NCBI RefSeq assembly: GCF_033568475.1
Contig: NW_027331831.1
Coordinates: forward strand, 8,680,001-8,744,000
Length of the DNA stretch: 64,000 bases
Source of the DNA: Henckelia pumila
Lineage: Eukaryota > Streptophyta > Magnoliopsida > Lamiales > Gesneriaceae
Reading direction: 5' to 3'
The translations under genes were made by a program, and so were the position numbers. Each line of letters begins with the position of its first letter. Position 1 is the first letter of the stretch. A model generated the notes under the pieces. The model was given only the letters and a program-made list of their open reading frames with translations. It was not told where the DNA came from and searched no databases. Below are positions 28,702 to 39,477 of this stretch, in pieces.

Positions 28702-30065
28702 TGAAACAGACCAATCTGATTTTGAACAAATAGGAGTAAATATAGAAGAATTATATCATTCACATCAGAAATCAGAACAATACAGAGATATGGATATTTC
28801 AGAATCAGAATCTGAAGATGATTCTAGATCACGATTAAATCTAAGAACAAATGTAGAAGGTAGTGGTGAAAGAGATGATGAAGAATTTAAATATAACAGA
28901 GACCAATACTCTGGATCTTATAAAGATGTTAGAGATATTCTTAGAGAATAAAAAACATCAGGATTTGTGAAACAGAATATCTTAGATTTAGGTTGTTCAA
29001 CAGCTAAACAAAGAAAATCAAAAATAGATCATTGGACAAATGAACTATCAGTACAAATTCAATTAACACCATTACTAGACAAAATTGAGAATATTCAAGT
29101 TTTAACTCATGGGATGATAAAAATGACATTGGTAAGAGCAGTAAGAACTTGGGCTGAAAACCTAGTAATTACTAATCTACCACAAGGAATGACAGTACAT
29201 CGATATTTCGAACTATTTGTTGATGTCTTGTACCAAGAATTTTTAGGAGTTTCTAATAATGACGCTAATTTAGTAGCCAAAAATATAGAACAAAATAAAG
29301 CAATCTTTATTCTGGATAATATAAAATTATGTAATTTATGTTATCTAGAAAAATTTATATGTGATTATAAAACAAACTATTATCAGTTAATAGATCCTGA
29401 TAAAAAAGAACATTATAAATAAGTATTTTTAATAAAATACCTAATATACCAATAAATAGTAAAGATGAATTTTTAACTAGCGCTTATGCCAAAACACTAG
29501 GAGGAGCTATTAAATTTATTAAAGATGTTATAACAAAGAAATGTCATGAATTAACATTAAATAAAAAAATATCCAGATCTTACAAACAAAAAAATAAAAT
29601 TTGTTGTGACAAAATAGAATTCACAGTAAAAGAATACGGTTGCAAAACAAACATGTCACACAAACATTCAAAACGACAGAAACAAAATAAATTTAATAAA
29701 CCTTATAAATCTTTTAACAGGAAATTTATTCCCTATAAGAAAAAGAAATTTAGAAGGAATTTCTTTAGAAAACCTTATAAAAGAAAATTTTATAAAAAGT
29801 TTGATAATAAAAAACCACATTGCCCAAAAGGTAAATGAAAGAACTGCACATGTTGGTTGTGCAATGAAGAAGGTCATTATGTAAATGAATGTCCAAAACG
29901 AAATGAAAAAAAAAAAACAAAGTTAAACTTTTAGAAGAATTATACACTCTTGGATTTTATCCAGTAGAAACAATTGAATGTTCATCAAAAGATGAAAATA
30001 TTTATTATCTTGATGAATCAAGTAAATCAGATTTCGAATCCGATTCCACATTTGATAATTCATAA
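28673..30065 (+). pseudogene. Caulimovirid capsid protein with zinc knuckle, broken
   Basis: Structural protein that packages the viral DNA. ATG at 28673 begins an acidic Ser/Glu/Asp-rich N-terminus (SESESEDDS). A conserved core runs over 29000-29420. A strongly basic Lys/Arg tract (about 29650-29835) precedes the zinc knuckle CWLCNEEGHYVNEC (about 29852-29893). The acidic Ser/Asp tail ends at TAA 30063-30065. This order is diagnostic of caulimovirus capsids. Breaks: TAA at 28949, a frameshift near 29415-29430, TGA at 29836 just before the zinc knuckle, and a frameshift in the A-run 29906-29917. The provirus ends just after this ORF. Confidence 0.88.
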
Positions 30066-30069
30066 AATA

Positions 30070-30206
30070 ATAATGATTAAATTAAGAACAAGGGCATTTT
30101 TGAAACAATTTAAGCAATAGGGAGTTGAAACAAAGTTTAAACAACTAGGGAGTAAACACAAAGTTAAGTTTGGCTTTGGGAGTGATTTGTAAGTTGCCCA
30201 ATTAAA
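30070..30206. repeat. Right arm of the inverted repeat bracketing the provirus
   Basis: Reverse-complement counterpart of 22485-22658, as described there. The arm begins within about 5-20 bases of the CP stop and ends near GTTGCCCAATTAAAATTG. Confidence 0.5.
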
Positions 30207-31591
30207 ATTGCACGATGTGAGTAATACACTTTATTACTTTCATGAGTCATATTCAATTCCATCTCTCAAACGAAGATTTTAACCCCGTTAATTGTATTAC
30301 GAATGGATTGAACAACAAAATTAACGATTGGTTTTATTTTATAGACCAATAAACATTGCCTCTCCTCTAAAAAAAAAACATTGCCTCTGTAATTAGTTGG
30401 ATATATTTACTTCTATATATTCTTAATATTCTCATTCATTTACTTCACTTTCCTTCTCGAAAAGTTGAAACAAATAGCACTCATACGTTTGCCCTTAAAA
30501 TAGAAAATTTACTCGATAAAAAAACAGAAAATTTAAAATGCAAAAATTTTGTCCTTCAATTCATAATTAAATACTGTATTGTTAATATATATACACACAC
30601 ATGGCAGAAGCACGTGCGTTGCATGTGGCAAAGCAATGAAACCGATATTTCATATTAATAATTATATCATATGTTAAAAGAAATAAATGAGTCAATTCTA
30701 TGTTGAATTCAGCTGAAAATGACAAGAGTTGAATTTAGACAAAAAAGATGAAAAATAATAGCACAAAAATAACATGAGTCTTTATTAATAAATGAAACAT
30801 GTGTTAACGTTTCTACTGTGTGATTGTTCAAGCAGCAGCGGATTTTTTGTTGTATGACGTAGTCTTTCTTTCAATAATTATTTTTGCCCCTGACTTTGTG
30901 AGTTCGTTTAATTGAATTTATCGTTCTTTCTTTTGTCAAAACTCATATCACACCAAACATAAAATCGAATATTAATTTAAAGAGATAATAATACTTATAA
31001 ATTGCAATAAATGTCTTAACCTCTCACTACATTGATACAAATGACTTAAAAATAATGTTCTAAAAAACGTGAAACGTGATGAAACATCACGAAAGCTTCA
31101 AGCGTTAAGGCTTAAGCGAGCTTCATACAAAATTAAGCGTGGATTTTTTTTGTATTTTTATTATAATTCTAATTATATCAAGTAATTAATAGATTAAATA
31201 ATATATAAAGGTAAAATTATTGAAAATAAATGCATAATTTTCAAGCTATCAAACATGAATCTCAAAATCAAAATTTGTGAGGAGAAAATTTTTTTGATCG
31301 CAGTTGGATCAAGTATCATCTCTTGATATTAGTAGATAAATAGTGTGTAAAAAAACACAGATAGTACATCATGAAATTTTTTTATTTAAGCATCCATATA
31401 CTATTTGTAAAATTTATTGAAAAACAGCGTATGAAAATAAGAATATTTAATTAAATTCATAATTACAACTCAAATAGTGTATAAAAAATGATATTTAAAT
31501 TAATTATAATTGGAGCTCATAATTATAATAGTAATAATATATATAATCGATAATAAATAATAGATCAACAAAAAAATAATTTGTAAAAAAT
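30207..31591. other. Intergenic, no gene seen
   Basis: AT-rich sequence without domain-bearing open frames. A CA/TA-rich tract lies at about 30586-30600. No RNA gene or element ends were recognised. Confidence 0.45.
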
Positions 31592-31944
31592 TATTGGAGT
31601 GCAATAATTGTCCCTGCTCCGTAGAAAGATTGAATCGCATGACGCTTGAGCTGATGTGCGATTTAAAACATTTGAGTTGCACCATTATCACCAGCTATAT
31701 ATTTTGGTAAAGCGGCAAGCGTTCGGTTCTACAATTCGTGTCAGAGTCAAGGTCATGGGTTCAATTTTAATTGATTGAAAGGAGTGCAATTATTGGGATG
31801 GAGATTGTTAGTGTGCAATAATTATCTCTGCTCAGTATAATAATTGAACAATGGCGCTTGAGATGTGTGGTTTAAAAGATTTGAGTTGTACTATATTACC
31901 ACTAGCTATAATTTTTGGTAAAACGACAAATGTTCGGTCCTACA
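31592..31944 (+). mobile_element. TRIM (miniature LTR retrotransposon), 353 bp
   Basis: Two direct repeats, 31592-31733 and 31806-31944, are about 140 bp each. They share GTGCAATAATT, GCGCTTGAG-like, GTTTAAAA, TTTTGGTAAA and TTCGGT(T/C)CTACA in order. The second begins TGTTAG and both end CTACA, the TG...CA form of LTRs. Immediately after the first lies ATTCGTGTCAGAGTC, a decayed tRNA-Met primer site, and before the second an AGGAGTGCAATTATTGGGATGG purine-rich tract. The 72-bp interior has no coding capacity. This matches the terminal-repeat-in-miniature class; a related fragment is at 11223-11395. Target duplications are unclear. Confidence 0.65.
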
Positions 31945-32387
31945 AAAAGAAAGATATTTAATTTTTCACAATTTTTATACATATATTTATATTAGTAATA
32001 GAATAGATAATAGTTAGGTTTAAAAAATAAAGTACACTATACAAATTTTTTTTATTTTAAGTACATATATTATCTTGTAAGATTAATAGAAAAATATTGT
32101 GTAATAAATAAGTTAAATATCTTTTGTTGGAAATCAAATAAGAAAAAAAATAAATAATAAATAGTTGATGCACAAAATATGAAAGTTGACAATAGAAAAA
32201 TAGTGTGTAAATAACAAAAATTATTTAAGTTAATTTATAATTGTTACTCATATATTTATAATTAAGTAGATATTAGATATATTAATTGATAAAATAAAGT
32301 ACAATATACAATTTTTTATTTTAAGTATTCATATACTATCTTATAAGATTATATATTATTGTCATTCAACGTACTTGTTAATGTATG
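31945..32387. other. Intergenic, no gene seen
   Basis: AT-rich sequence with repeated ATATTAATT/TATCTTATAAGATTA-like words and internal similarity between about 32030-32100 and 32290-32360. Nothing that I can name. Confidence 0.4.
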
Positions 32388-33267
32388 TGTTGGAGATCAA
32401 ACTCTAAAGTTTTGGTGATAACGAGTCAAAACAAAACCAAGTAATAAAGAAAACAAGAATTTAAGGACAGATCAAATCGAACTCATCCAGATCAAAGATT
32501 TACAAAGCTGCCAGATCAAATGTCCGATGAAACTTAAGTTCCGGATAAATCGAGTATTTAATCCATATGTCCTCACGACAACTTATTTCAACAGATTAAA
32601 TACACCAGAACAATCCAGATCGTTTAAACCAGATCAAGTAAGCCATCAACCAGATCAAAGTCTCATTTTGAAGTATATGTTGCTAAGGTTGCTGAACTAA
32701 AAGACAAAGCATTTAATGGGATTTTGAACGTTATTTGGCTGCTCTCTAAAGTCAAGATTTGTGAGCCAATTTATGAGATATGTTGGCGGCTCAATTTCAG
32801 AAGTTTTTGGCGGCTCACTAGCTAGTTTTTGAAGACTATAAATACTCAGTGATTCAAAGATTCAAGTAGAGACGAAGAGTGAACAATACAAGCTACTGAA
32901 ATCTAAGATTATTTCGTTCATCTAAGCCAAAAGGACTTCACTCAATATCCTAACTCAGAGATCCATATTATCATATCAAAGTTTCAAAGCACTGAGTTAG
33001 AGAGTATTTCAAAGATTGATCGATCTCGAGAAATACATACACGATCCAGATCAAAGCCATTTGTAGCCTTCCAGATCAAAACACCGAAGCACATTTTGTG
33101 GCTTCACTTTGTAACTCAAAGCAGATTTGTGGTTCTGATTCGAGAGAGAGTATTGCTAGGAGTTCCTTTCAATGGATTGATTGGATTGGATTTGTACAAA
33201 ACGTTGTATAAATCAAAGTCTTCTAGTGGAATTTTTTTGGAAACAGAAGAAGGGGTGACGTAGGAGA
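32388..33267 (+). repeat. Copia-type LTR (5' copy)
   Basis: It begins TGTTGGAGATCAAACTCTAA and is colinear with the sequence from 55036, which is preceded by the purine-rich CACCAAAAAGGGAGAAAT tract typical of plant Copia 3' ends. Repeated CCAGATCAAA words run through it. A candidate promoter lies where TATAAATACTCAGTGATTC occurs (about 32839). The distal part is duplicated in inverted and direct orientation just downstream, so the original LTR end cannot be placed exactly. Confidence 0.7.
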
Positions 33268-33797
33268 ATTCATTGAAAGGAACTCCTAACAATACTCTCT
33301 CTCGAATCAGAACAACAAATCTGCTTTGAGTTACAAAGTAAAGCCACAAAATGTGCTTCGGTGTTTTGATCTGGAAGGCTACAAATGGCTTTGATCTGGA
33401 TCGTGTATGTATTTCTCGAGATCGATCAATCTTTGAAATACTCTCTAACTCAGTGCTTCGGAACTTTGATATGATAATATGGATCTCTGAGTTAGGATAT
33501 TGAGTGAAGTCTTTTTGGCTTAGATGAACGAAATAATCTTAGATTTCAGTAGCTTGTATTGTTCACTCTTCGTCTCTACTTGAATCTTTGAATCACTGAG
33601 TATTTATAGTCTTCAAAAACTAGCTAGTGAGCCGCCAACAACTTCTGAAATTAAGCCGCCAACATATCTCATAAATTGGCTCACAAATCTTGACTTTAGA
33701 GAGCAGCCAAATAACGTTCAAAATCCCATTAAATGCTTTGTCTTTTAGTTCAGCAACCTTAGCAACATATAATTCAAAATGAGACTTTGATCTGGTT
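33268..33797 (-). repeat. Inverted copy of the Copia LTR (hairpin arm)
   Basis: This is the reverse complement of about 32649-33175 with only scattered differences. Together they form arms of about 527 bp around a spacer of about 92 bp (33176-33267). The arm starts CATTGAAAGGAACTCCT and ends AGACTTTGATCTGGTTG. Confidence 0.85.
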
Positions 33798-34166
33798 GAA
33801 ATCTAAGATTATTTCGTTCATCTAAGCCAAAAGGACTTCACTCAATATCCTAACTCAGAGATCCATATTATCATATCAAAGTTCCGAAGCACTGAGTTAG
33901 AGAGTATTTCAAAGATTGATCGATCTCGAGAAATACATACATGATCCAGATCAAAACCATTTGTAGCCTTCCAGATCAAAACACCAAAGCATATTTTGTG
34001 GCTTCACTTTGTAACTCAAAGCATATTTGTTGTTCTGATTCGAGAGAGAGTATTGCTAGGAGTTTCTTTCAATGGATTGATTGGATTGGATTTGTATAAA
34101 GAGTTGTATAAATCAAAGTCTTCTAGTGGAATTCTTCTGAAAACAGAAGAAGGGGTGACGTAGGCG
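33798..34166 (+). repeat. Third, direct copy of the distal Copia LTR
   Basis: It repeats about 32898-33263 in the forward orientation, starting GAAATCTAAGATTATTTCG and running through the same GGGGTGACGTAGG end block. It continues into 34167-34410, which looks like residual LTR or leader of the same element (CAGATCAAAG words) before the Gypsy remnant begins. Confidence 0.8.
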
Positions 34167-34429
34167 AATTTATCTTCGAACATCCATAAAAAATCTCTGT
34201 CCCTCTTTACATACTGCATTTACATCATTTTATCTGTCTTAGTTTTCTTTCTGAAAATTCAAATATGCGATTAATATTTCTTCCGCCTGATCACTTCAGA
34301 TCTTTCGAGCAGATCAAAGTTTTTAAGCAAAAAAACTTATGTCTGATTTTCACAAATCAGATCGAAGAATGCAGATGCTGTCTTCAATCAGCCGTGTTGG
34401 TTGATTTAACAAAGTTGTTGAGTTTGCTG

Positions 34430-37411
34430 ATGTTGTTCTAGTTGAGATTCCAGATTTACCTCTGAGTCGAGAGGATGAGTTCAACATTAATTTTAGATCA
34501 GACATCATCGACTGATAATCTGAAGGGAAGAGGTTTTAGAGATTGAATTCGGAATGAGGTACGTCCGATTTGTATTTTAATCGTACAGATTGAATTGGAA
34601 TTGCATTTGCAATGTTTATGAGTCCTTTGAACCGAATCTTCCAGAGATTTGTAGATGAGTTCTTGAGTATTCTTATCGATGAATCTCTTATGCTTCGAAG
34701 AGCCGTATTGATCTTTCAGATTCTTAAGTATTGTTTGCAGATTTTCATGTCGATCAATTATGCTATTCTTTTGATGTCTGAATCTTGTGAGACCGAGTTG
34801 TATTTTCCTCGATCTTTTATCTAGGAAGATGGAATTTTATTGAATACCTCAAGACTAGAGCTGTTATGAATTGATCTGAATCGACGTCCTTATCTGAATT
34901 TGAAGATTTTTGGATTTAGCGAATTCTATCGCGAATCCTTTGAAGAATTCTTATTGTTGAGAAGACAATTACTCAGCAGATTATGTTCTTCTGTTTAGTT
35001 TGTATATTTGAGACCAGTTCTTATTGAATTGAAGGAGAGATTGAATAGAACCTCAGTATCATTGATTTCTTCGGTATTGATGACCTTTTGGTGCTTTGCA
35101 CTTCTTCTTATTGAGAGTTGAGACTTATTTCTGTTCAGAATAACTCCGTATTATCTTGAGCATCGAAGAAGTTGAAGACGCTCGAGATGCAATATTAGTT
35201 TCCGATTTGAGTCTCACAGAGATCTTATTGCTCGGAAGATTTAGCGTCATTTTATTTGCTTGGAAGATTTCAGTAATCTGTTCTGATCTTGGAAGATAGA
35301 AGTTTTGATTTTCACAGTTCGAACTGATTTTGAGTTGGGAAAGAGAGTTATAGAGGACGATTAATCTGACTGCGAATTCTATTGTTATCCAGAGAACTGA
35401 TTGTAACAGCTAAGATTTTAAGCTGAATGATCTGATCTTATTTTATCTACTTCAGTTGTCCTCTTTGACAGATGATTGCTGCACTTTTGATAGAGTCTGG
35501 AACAGATGGAACGTTTATCTTGACTCCTTCATTCGACTTCGAACCAGAGTTGATTGAGAAGATTGAGAATGCTTTGGAATCTGATTCGACCTTTCAGAAT
35601 CCGATGAAGATAGATCAGATATGGGTATAATCTGAGTTTTAGGTTTATATTGATGCCTTATTAGCGAATAACTTTTGTTGTGCCAGATGTTTTGGTTTGA
35701 AACAGAGTATCAGGAGATTGGCACTTTGAAGTTTATTCAGAGTTCTTCCAGATGATCGGAAGATGTTTGATGAATTGAGGAATCAGATCGAATAGAGGAT
35801 GATGAAGTATGAAGTTCGAAGTATGGCTTCTGATGTCTTGAACTATCGACATTCAGAGAGAGAGCGATCCGATTTTATGTTGTACAGTCTATTCTGATTC
35901 AGAATGGAATTGGGATCACAATTCGATGATTTTCGTAGCAAGGCTACTTTGTTGAGTCTGAGATGAGATGTCATCGGAGTATCGTTGAACGAGTGATGGA
36001 ATCCTCCGTTAAGAATTCTCGATTCTAAGAATTCTTGATTTATTCTGTTGAATGACTGTTGTTACAAAATAGTATGAACGAACTCTCGAAGCTTTAAAGT
36101 TGATGTATTGGATTGTAACCTGAACTGGTTGATGTGCCAGTGGTTATTGAACGACTGAAGTTGTTCGGAATGAACTTCTAGATTGGTCCCGATTGTCGGA
36201 ACGAGTTCGACACTGAATGGGGATCCGAATTTTATCTTCAGGAAGTTCGTGAAGAGAACTTTCTCAGAATCGTTTCCGAATTGAGATAGGGCCGTTTGAA
36301 CTTTTGACAGGCCATTTGATTTGAAGAATACTCCTGTATTGTTGAAGAATTTTCTGTTGACCGAATCTCTCAGAAGTATTAGTTGAAATTAGGAATTCTT
36401 ATTGATGAATTTCTTGTTTTCTGGTTATGAGAATTGTACAGATCGTACAGAGCTTTCGACAATCTTTTCAGAATTGTACGCCGATCAGTTGTAGACTAAT
36501 CTCGATGTTTGAAATTCTGATTGGACCGAATGAATTTCTTTGATCTTATTATCTGATGATGGAATTTTTGATTATCCGCTCTCATGTATTCTGATTTTTA
36601 GTGCTGATGATCTTTCAGTGCTGGGATTTCTTCTTATTAAGATTTTGGAATTATTCTTATTTCATCTACTGTCTGATTTTGATTGATTGATGGATAGAAT
36701 CCGTTACAGTTTTCTGTACAGAATGATTTTTGATGAAGAACAGAGGATTGATATCTGGTCAGAGGTTTTCAGATGTTATGAATTGCCGAAGTCTGTCGGT
36801 CTAGACAGAGATCCATGATGTAATTGTTTTTTCGACATAGACTTAGAAGAGACTTTTTATTGTTGATTCAACTATTTTTCGATTTTATACCCTCAGAACG
36901 ACGTACAGCCAGATCAGATGAGTCGAACTTTAGAGGAATTTCCATGAGTTGTAGTGCTCGACGTAGCATTAGTTGACAGAATTCTTGATTTTTGTGGAAA
37001 CTTCGTACAACGGTAGCGATCAGATGATTATTGAAAGCACTTTCTAGAAGTTTTACGAGGAGAGATGAAGATCTCTTTCATTTTCGAGATGAAATTTCTG
37101 TGTCACATGAGTTAGAACGGTAGATGATTCGAAATGTGACTGATTTTTAAGGATGTTCTGACGAGGATGAGACGACTTTTGATAGACGGACGGAGTGTTG
37201 ATGAATTAATCGACTAGAGTTTTTGACTTTCTCTTTTTTTTTTGAGATACCGAATTGATTGAGATGAACGATTCAGAGTTAGATTGGAAGCGGATTTTGG
37301 ACTTAGTTCCGAGATGTAAATTCTTATTGCATCCCTGTGATTCAAGCCTCGACCTTGTGATAAAATCATGTTTGATTTCGAGGACGAAATCGATTCTTAG
37401 AGGAGGAGAAT
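34430..37411 (+). pseudogene. Ty3/Gypsy family A pol remnant, heavily decayed
   Basis: Gypsy polymerase traces are readable in short pieces. EFADVV...EIPDLPLSRE...EFNI (about 34418-34490) matches the linker before reverse transcriptase, and FMSPLNRIFQRFVDEFL (about 34612-34670) matches the block before the catalytic DD box. The remainder has many stops and indels in all frames. The end carries the usual Gypsy signature TTTCGAGGACGAAAT, then the purine tract AGAGGAGGAGAA, directly before the LTR at 37412. No 5' LTR or gag is visible, so the copy is 5' truncated. Confidence 0.65.
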
Positions 37412-39477
37412 TGTAACGCCCCAAAATTATCTTAATGAACTTTATTTGAGATAATCAGAAATTTTAGAAGTCAAGGGCCGATTCGATTATGATCAGGGAC
37501 TAGAATGTAATTTTTGGAATTTTCAAGGACTAAAACGCAAATATGGGAATTTTTAGATATTTAAGAGGTTTTGACTCTTTATTTCCACTCCATATTCTCC
37601 CCTTACACGCCTAGACTCCATGGAAGGCACCCAAACGTGACTTCAAGCTCCCAGATTTCTTCCCGAGCTCGATCCGTTCGATAGAATTGATTTCTGACTG
37701 GATATCTACGATCACAGCGACGAGTGCTCCGTTTGGAAGTAAGTTTATCTTATTTTTGAGAGGTTTGAATTTTTGGATGTCTTTAGAATTGATTTATATT
37801 CGAAGAGGATGATTATGAGATAGCTGTGATAGTATATCTAAGACGGTTCGAAGAAATAACGACGATTGGAATTGATATGATTTTTGTTGTGAAATGTCGA
37901 AATGGAGCTTTTAGATTTTAAGTATTTGAATTGTTTTGATGATATTGAGATGATTATGAGTTTATTGGATTGTTGAATTGCTGTCTGCGTTTTCGGTTTG
38001 ATCAGAATATAGCCGTTATGTCGTCAGTTTGAGTTTTGGATATCGTTGCGATGTTTTGATCATATCGAGTTGATTGAGCTTTTGATGTCGATATTGATCC
38101 TTATGAATTCTTCTGTTAGATTGAAGTGAAGTCAACAGAGTTGCGAGATAGCAGCTTTGGCCAGTTTGGAAGATTGAAGTCGATTGAAGTACCTTCGAAG
38201 CGAATAAGGTAAAAGACGACTTAGACTTGAATGGAACGATTAACTCGAATTAGACTGGATTCGAGTGTTCCAAAGAAATCACATACTTGCATGATTGAAT
38301 GCTTATTTGAAATCATGATTGAATGTTTATTTGAAATCATGATTGAATGATTATTTGAATTGATAAATGAAATCATGATAGAATGCTCAATTGAATTGAT
38401 TATTGAAATGATATTTGAATGCATGAAATGACATATGCATTCATATTAAGCCGATTGATTATTCATTTTGAATTAGACGTTTTGGTGATTATAGTTGAGT
38501 GGCCTTGTAGGCGAATTACTACATGTGCGGAAATAGCTCTCTATAATGCTCCGGAGTCTAGAGGATTAAAATATTCCTCGTCCATCTCGAGAGGAGTGTC
38601 GGTGCGATTGTAGGATGTTTTAACCTCGGGATCCCAAACCGAAGAAAGAAAGAATAGAAGAATTCCATTTGATTATTTGAGTCTGATAATCCAAAAGTTT
38701 TAAAGACATGCATATCATTTTAATCCAGTACTTGAATGAATTACTTGAATTATATTTGAAGTTGATATACGAGGTGAATTGATGCATATCATGTTTGATA
38801 TGTTTATTTGATATAGCATGTTGTCTCTTTTACTGGGAATATTATTCTCACCGGATTATCCGGCTGTTGTCTTTGTTTGTATGTGTACTTGGCAACATGT
38901 GGGGCATGATCGAGTCAGAGACGACAGGGATAGAACGAGAATGAAGATTAGAAGTGAGACTTCGAATTAGAATTGGAAATGCATGCCAATCTAGTTTATG
39001 TTTTGAAAGCGTGTTTAGAACTCGAGTGTGTTGTATTTGATTTCGATGAATGAACATTCGAATCAATGATATATGATGATTGTATGTTTTAGGAATTGAA
39101 CTTGAGCATGTTAGATGAATTTTGAATTGGTGAATGGAGATTTGATGCATGTTCATTTTCTGTTAATTTTTCTGTTGCCCAGGGTGCGCTCGATCCTATG
39201 AAATGCTGGGATCGAGCGCAGCCCCTGTAAAACTGGAGGCAGTGACTTTGTTCAATTGGTGCGCTCGATCTTGGCTTTTTGCCGGATCGAGCGCGGCACT
39301 TTTATTTTCTCGGCAGAGAGTTCAGGAATATAGTGCGCTCGATCTTGGAATTTTATAGGATCGAGCGCAGCACTGTTCACTTTAAAAAAAAAATTATTCC
39401 TTTTCCTTTGGCTTTTGATTATTGACGTTTAATTATTGTTTATCCCGAGATTAGATGATTAGAACCGATGTCTCACA
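37412..39477 (+). repeat. 3' LTR of Gypsy family A
   Basis: It starts TGTAACGCCCCAAAATTATC after a purine tract and ends ...GATGTCTCACA, about 2.07 kb. It resembles the family C LTR in several blocks, including TATTCTCACCGGA...TCCGGCTGTTG and GTCAGAGACGAC, but the 5' parts differ, so they are related and distinct families. A (GAAATCATGATTGAATG)n short tandem array sits at about 38300-38420 and a hairpin cluster at 39184-39374. Confidence 0.75.
39184..39374. repeat. Three tandem hairpins near the end of LTR A
   Basis: Palindromic stems of the form GTGCGCTCGATC ... GATCGAGCGCAGCAC occur at about 39184-39221, 39259-39299 and 39332-39374. The stem sequence is conserved while the loops differ (CTATGAAATGCTGG, TTGGCTTTTTGCCG, TTGGAATTTTATAG). 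Conserved stems with variable loops suggest selection on the palindrome or repeated copying. Confidence 0.9.

Larger units (their letters stand above)
22659..30065 (+). mobile_element. Endogenous caulimovirus-like pararetrovirus, one permuted genome length, inactivated
   Basis: One copy of each expected cistron of a circular caulimovirid genome with separate MP, CP, Pol and transactivator lies on the plus strand in the order Pol, transactivator, intergenic promoter, leader with primer site, two small ORFs, MP, virion-associated protein, CP. Rotated to start at the primer site, this is the normal caulimovirus order, so the circle was opened between CP and Pol. At about 7.4 kb it is close to a full family genome. 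Nearly every cistron carries stops or frameshifts, so it cannot encode a functional virus. The layout is closest to Caulimovirus/Soymovirus-like members; genus is not certain. The flanks form an imperfect inverted repeat (22485-22658 and 30070-30206). Confidence 0.88.

Noticed and set aside
22659..29838. UGA as a sense codon (Trp) in the provirus
   Set aside because: Frameshifts in several A-runs and TAA/TAG stops show the frames are dead, and plant nuclear translation reads UGA as stop. Methylation-driven decay is simpler.
39184..39374. CRISPR-like array of repeats with variable loops
   Set aside because: Only three units, in a plant LTR, palindromic stems rather than repeat-spacer order, and no cas genes.
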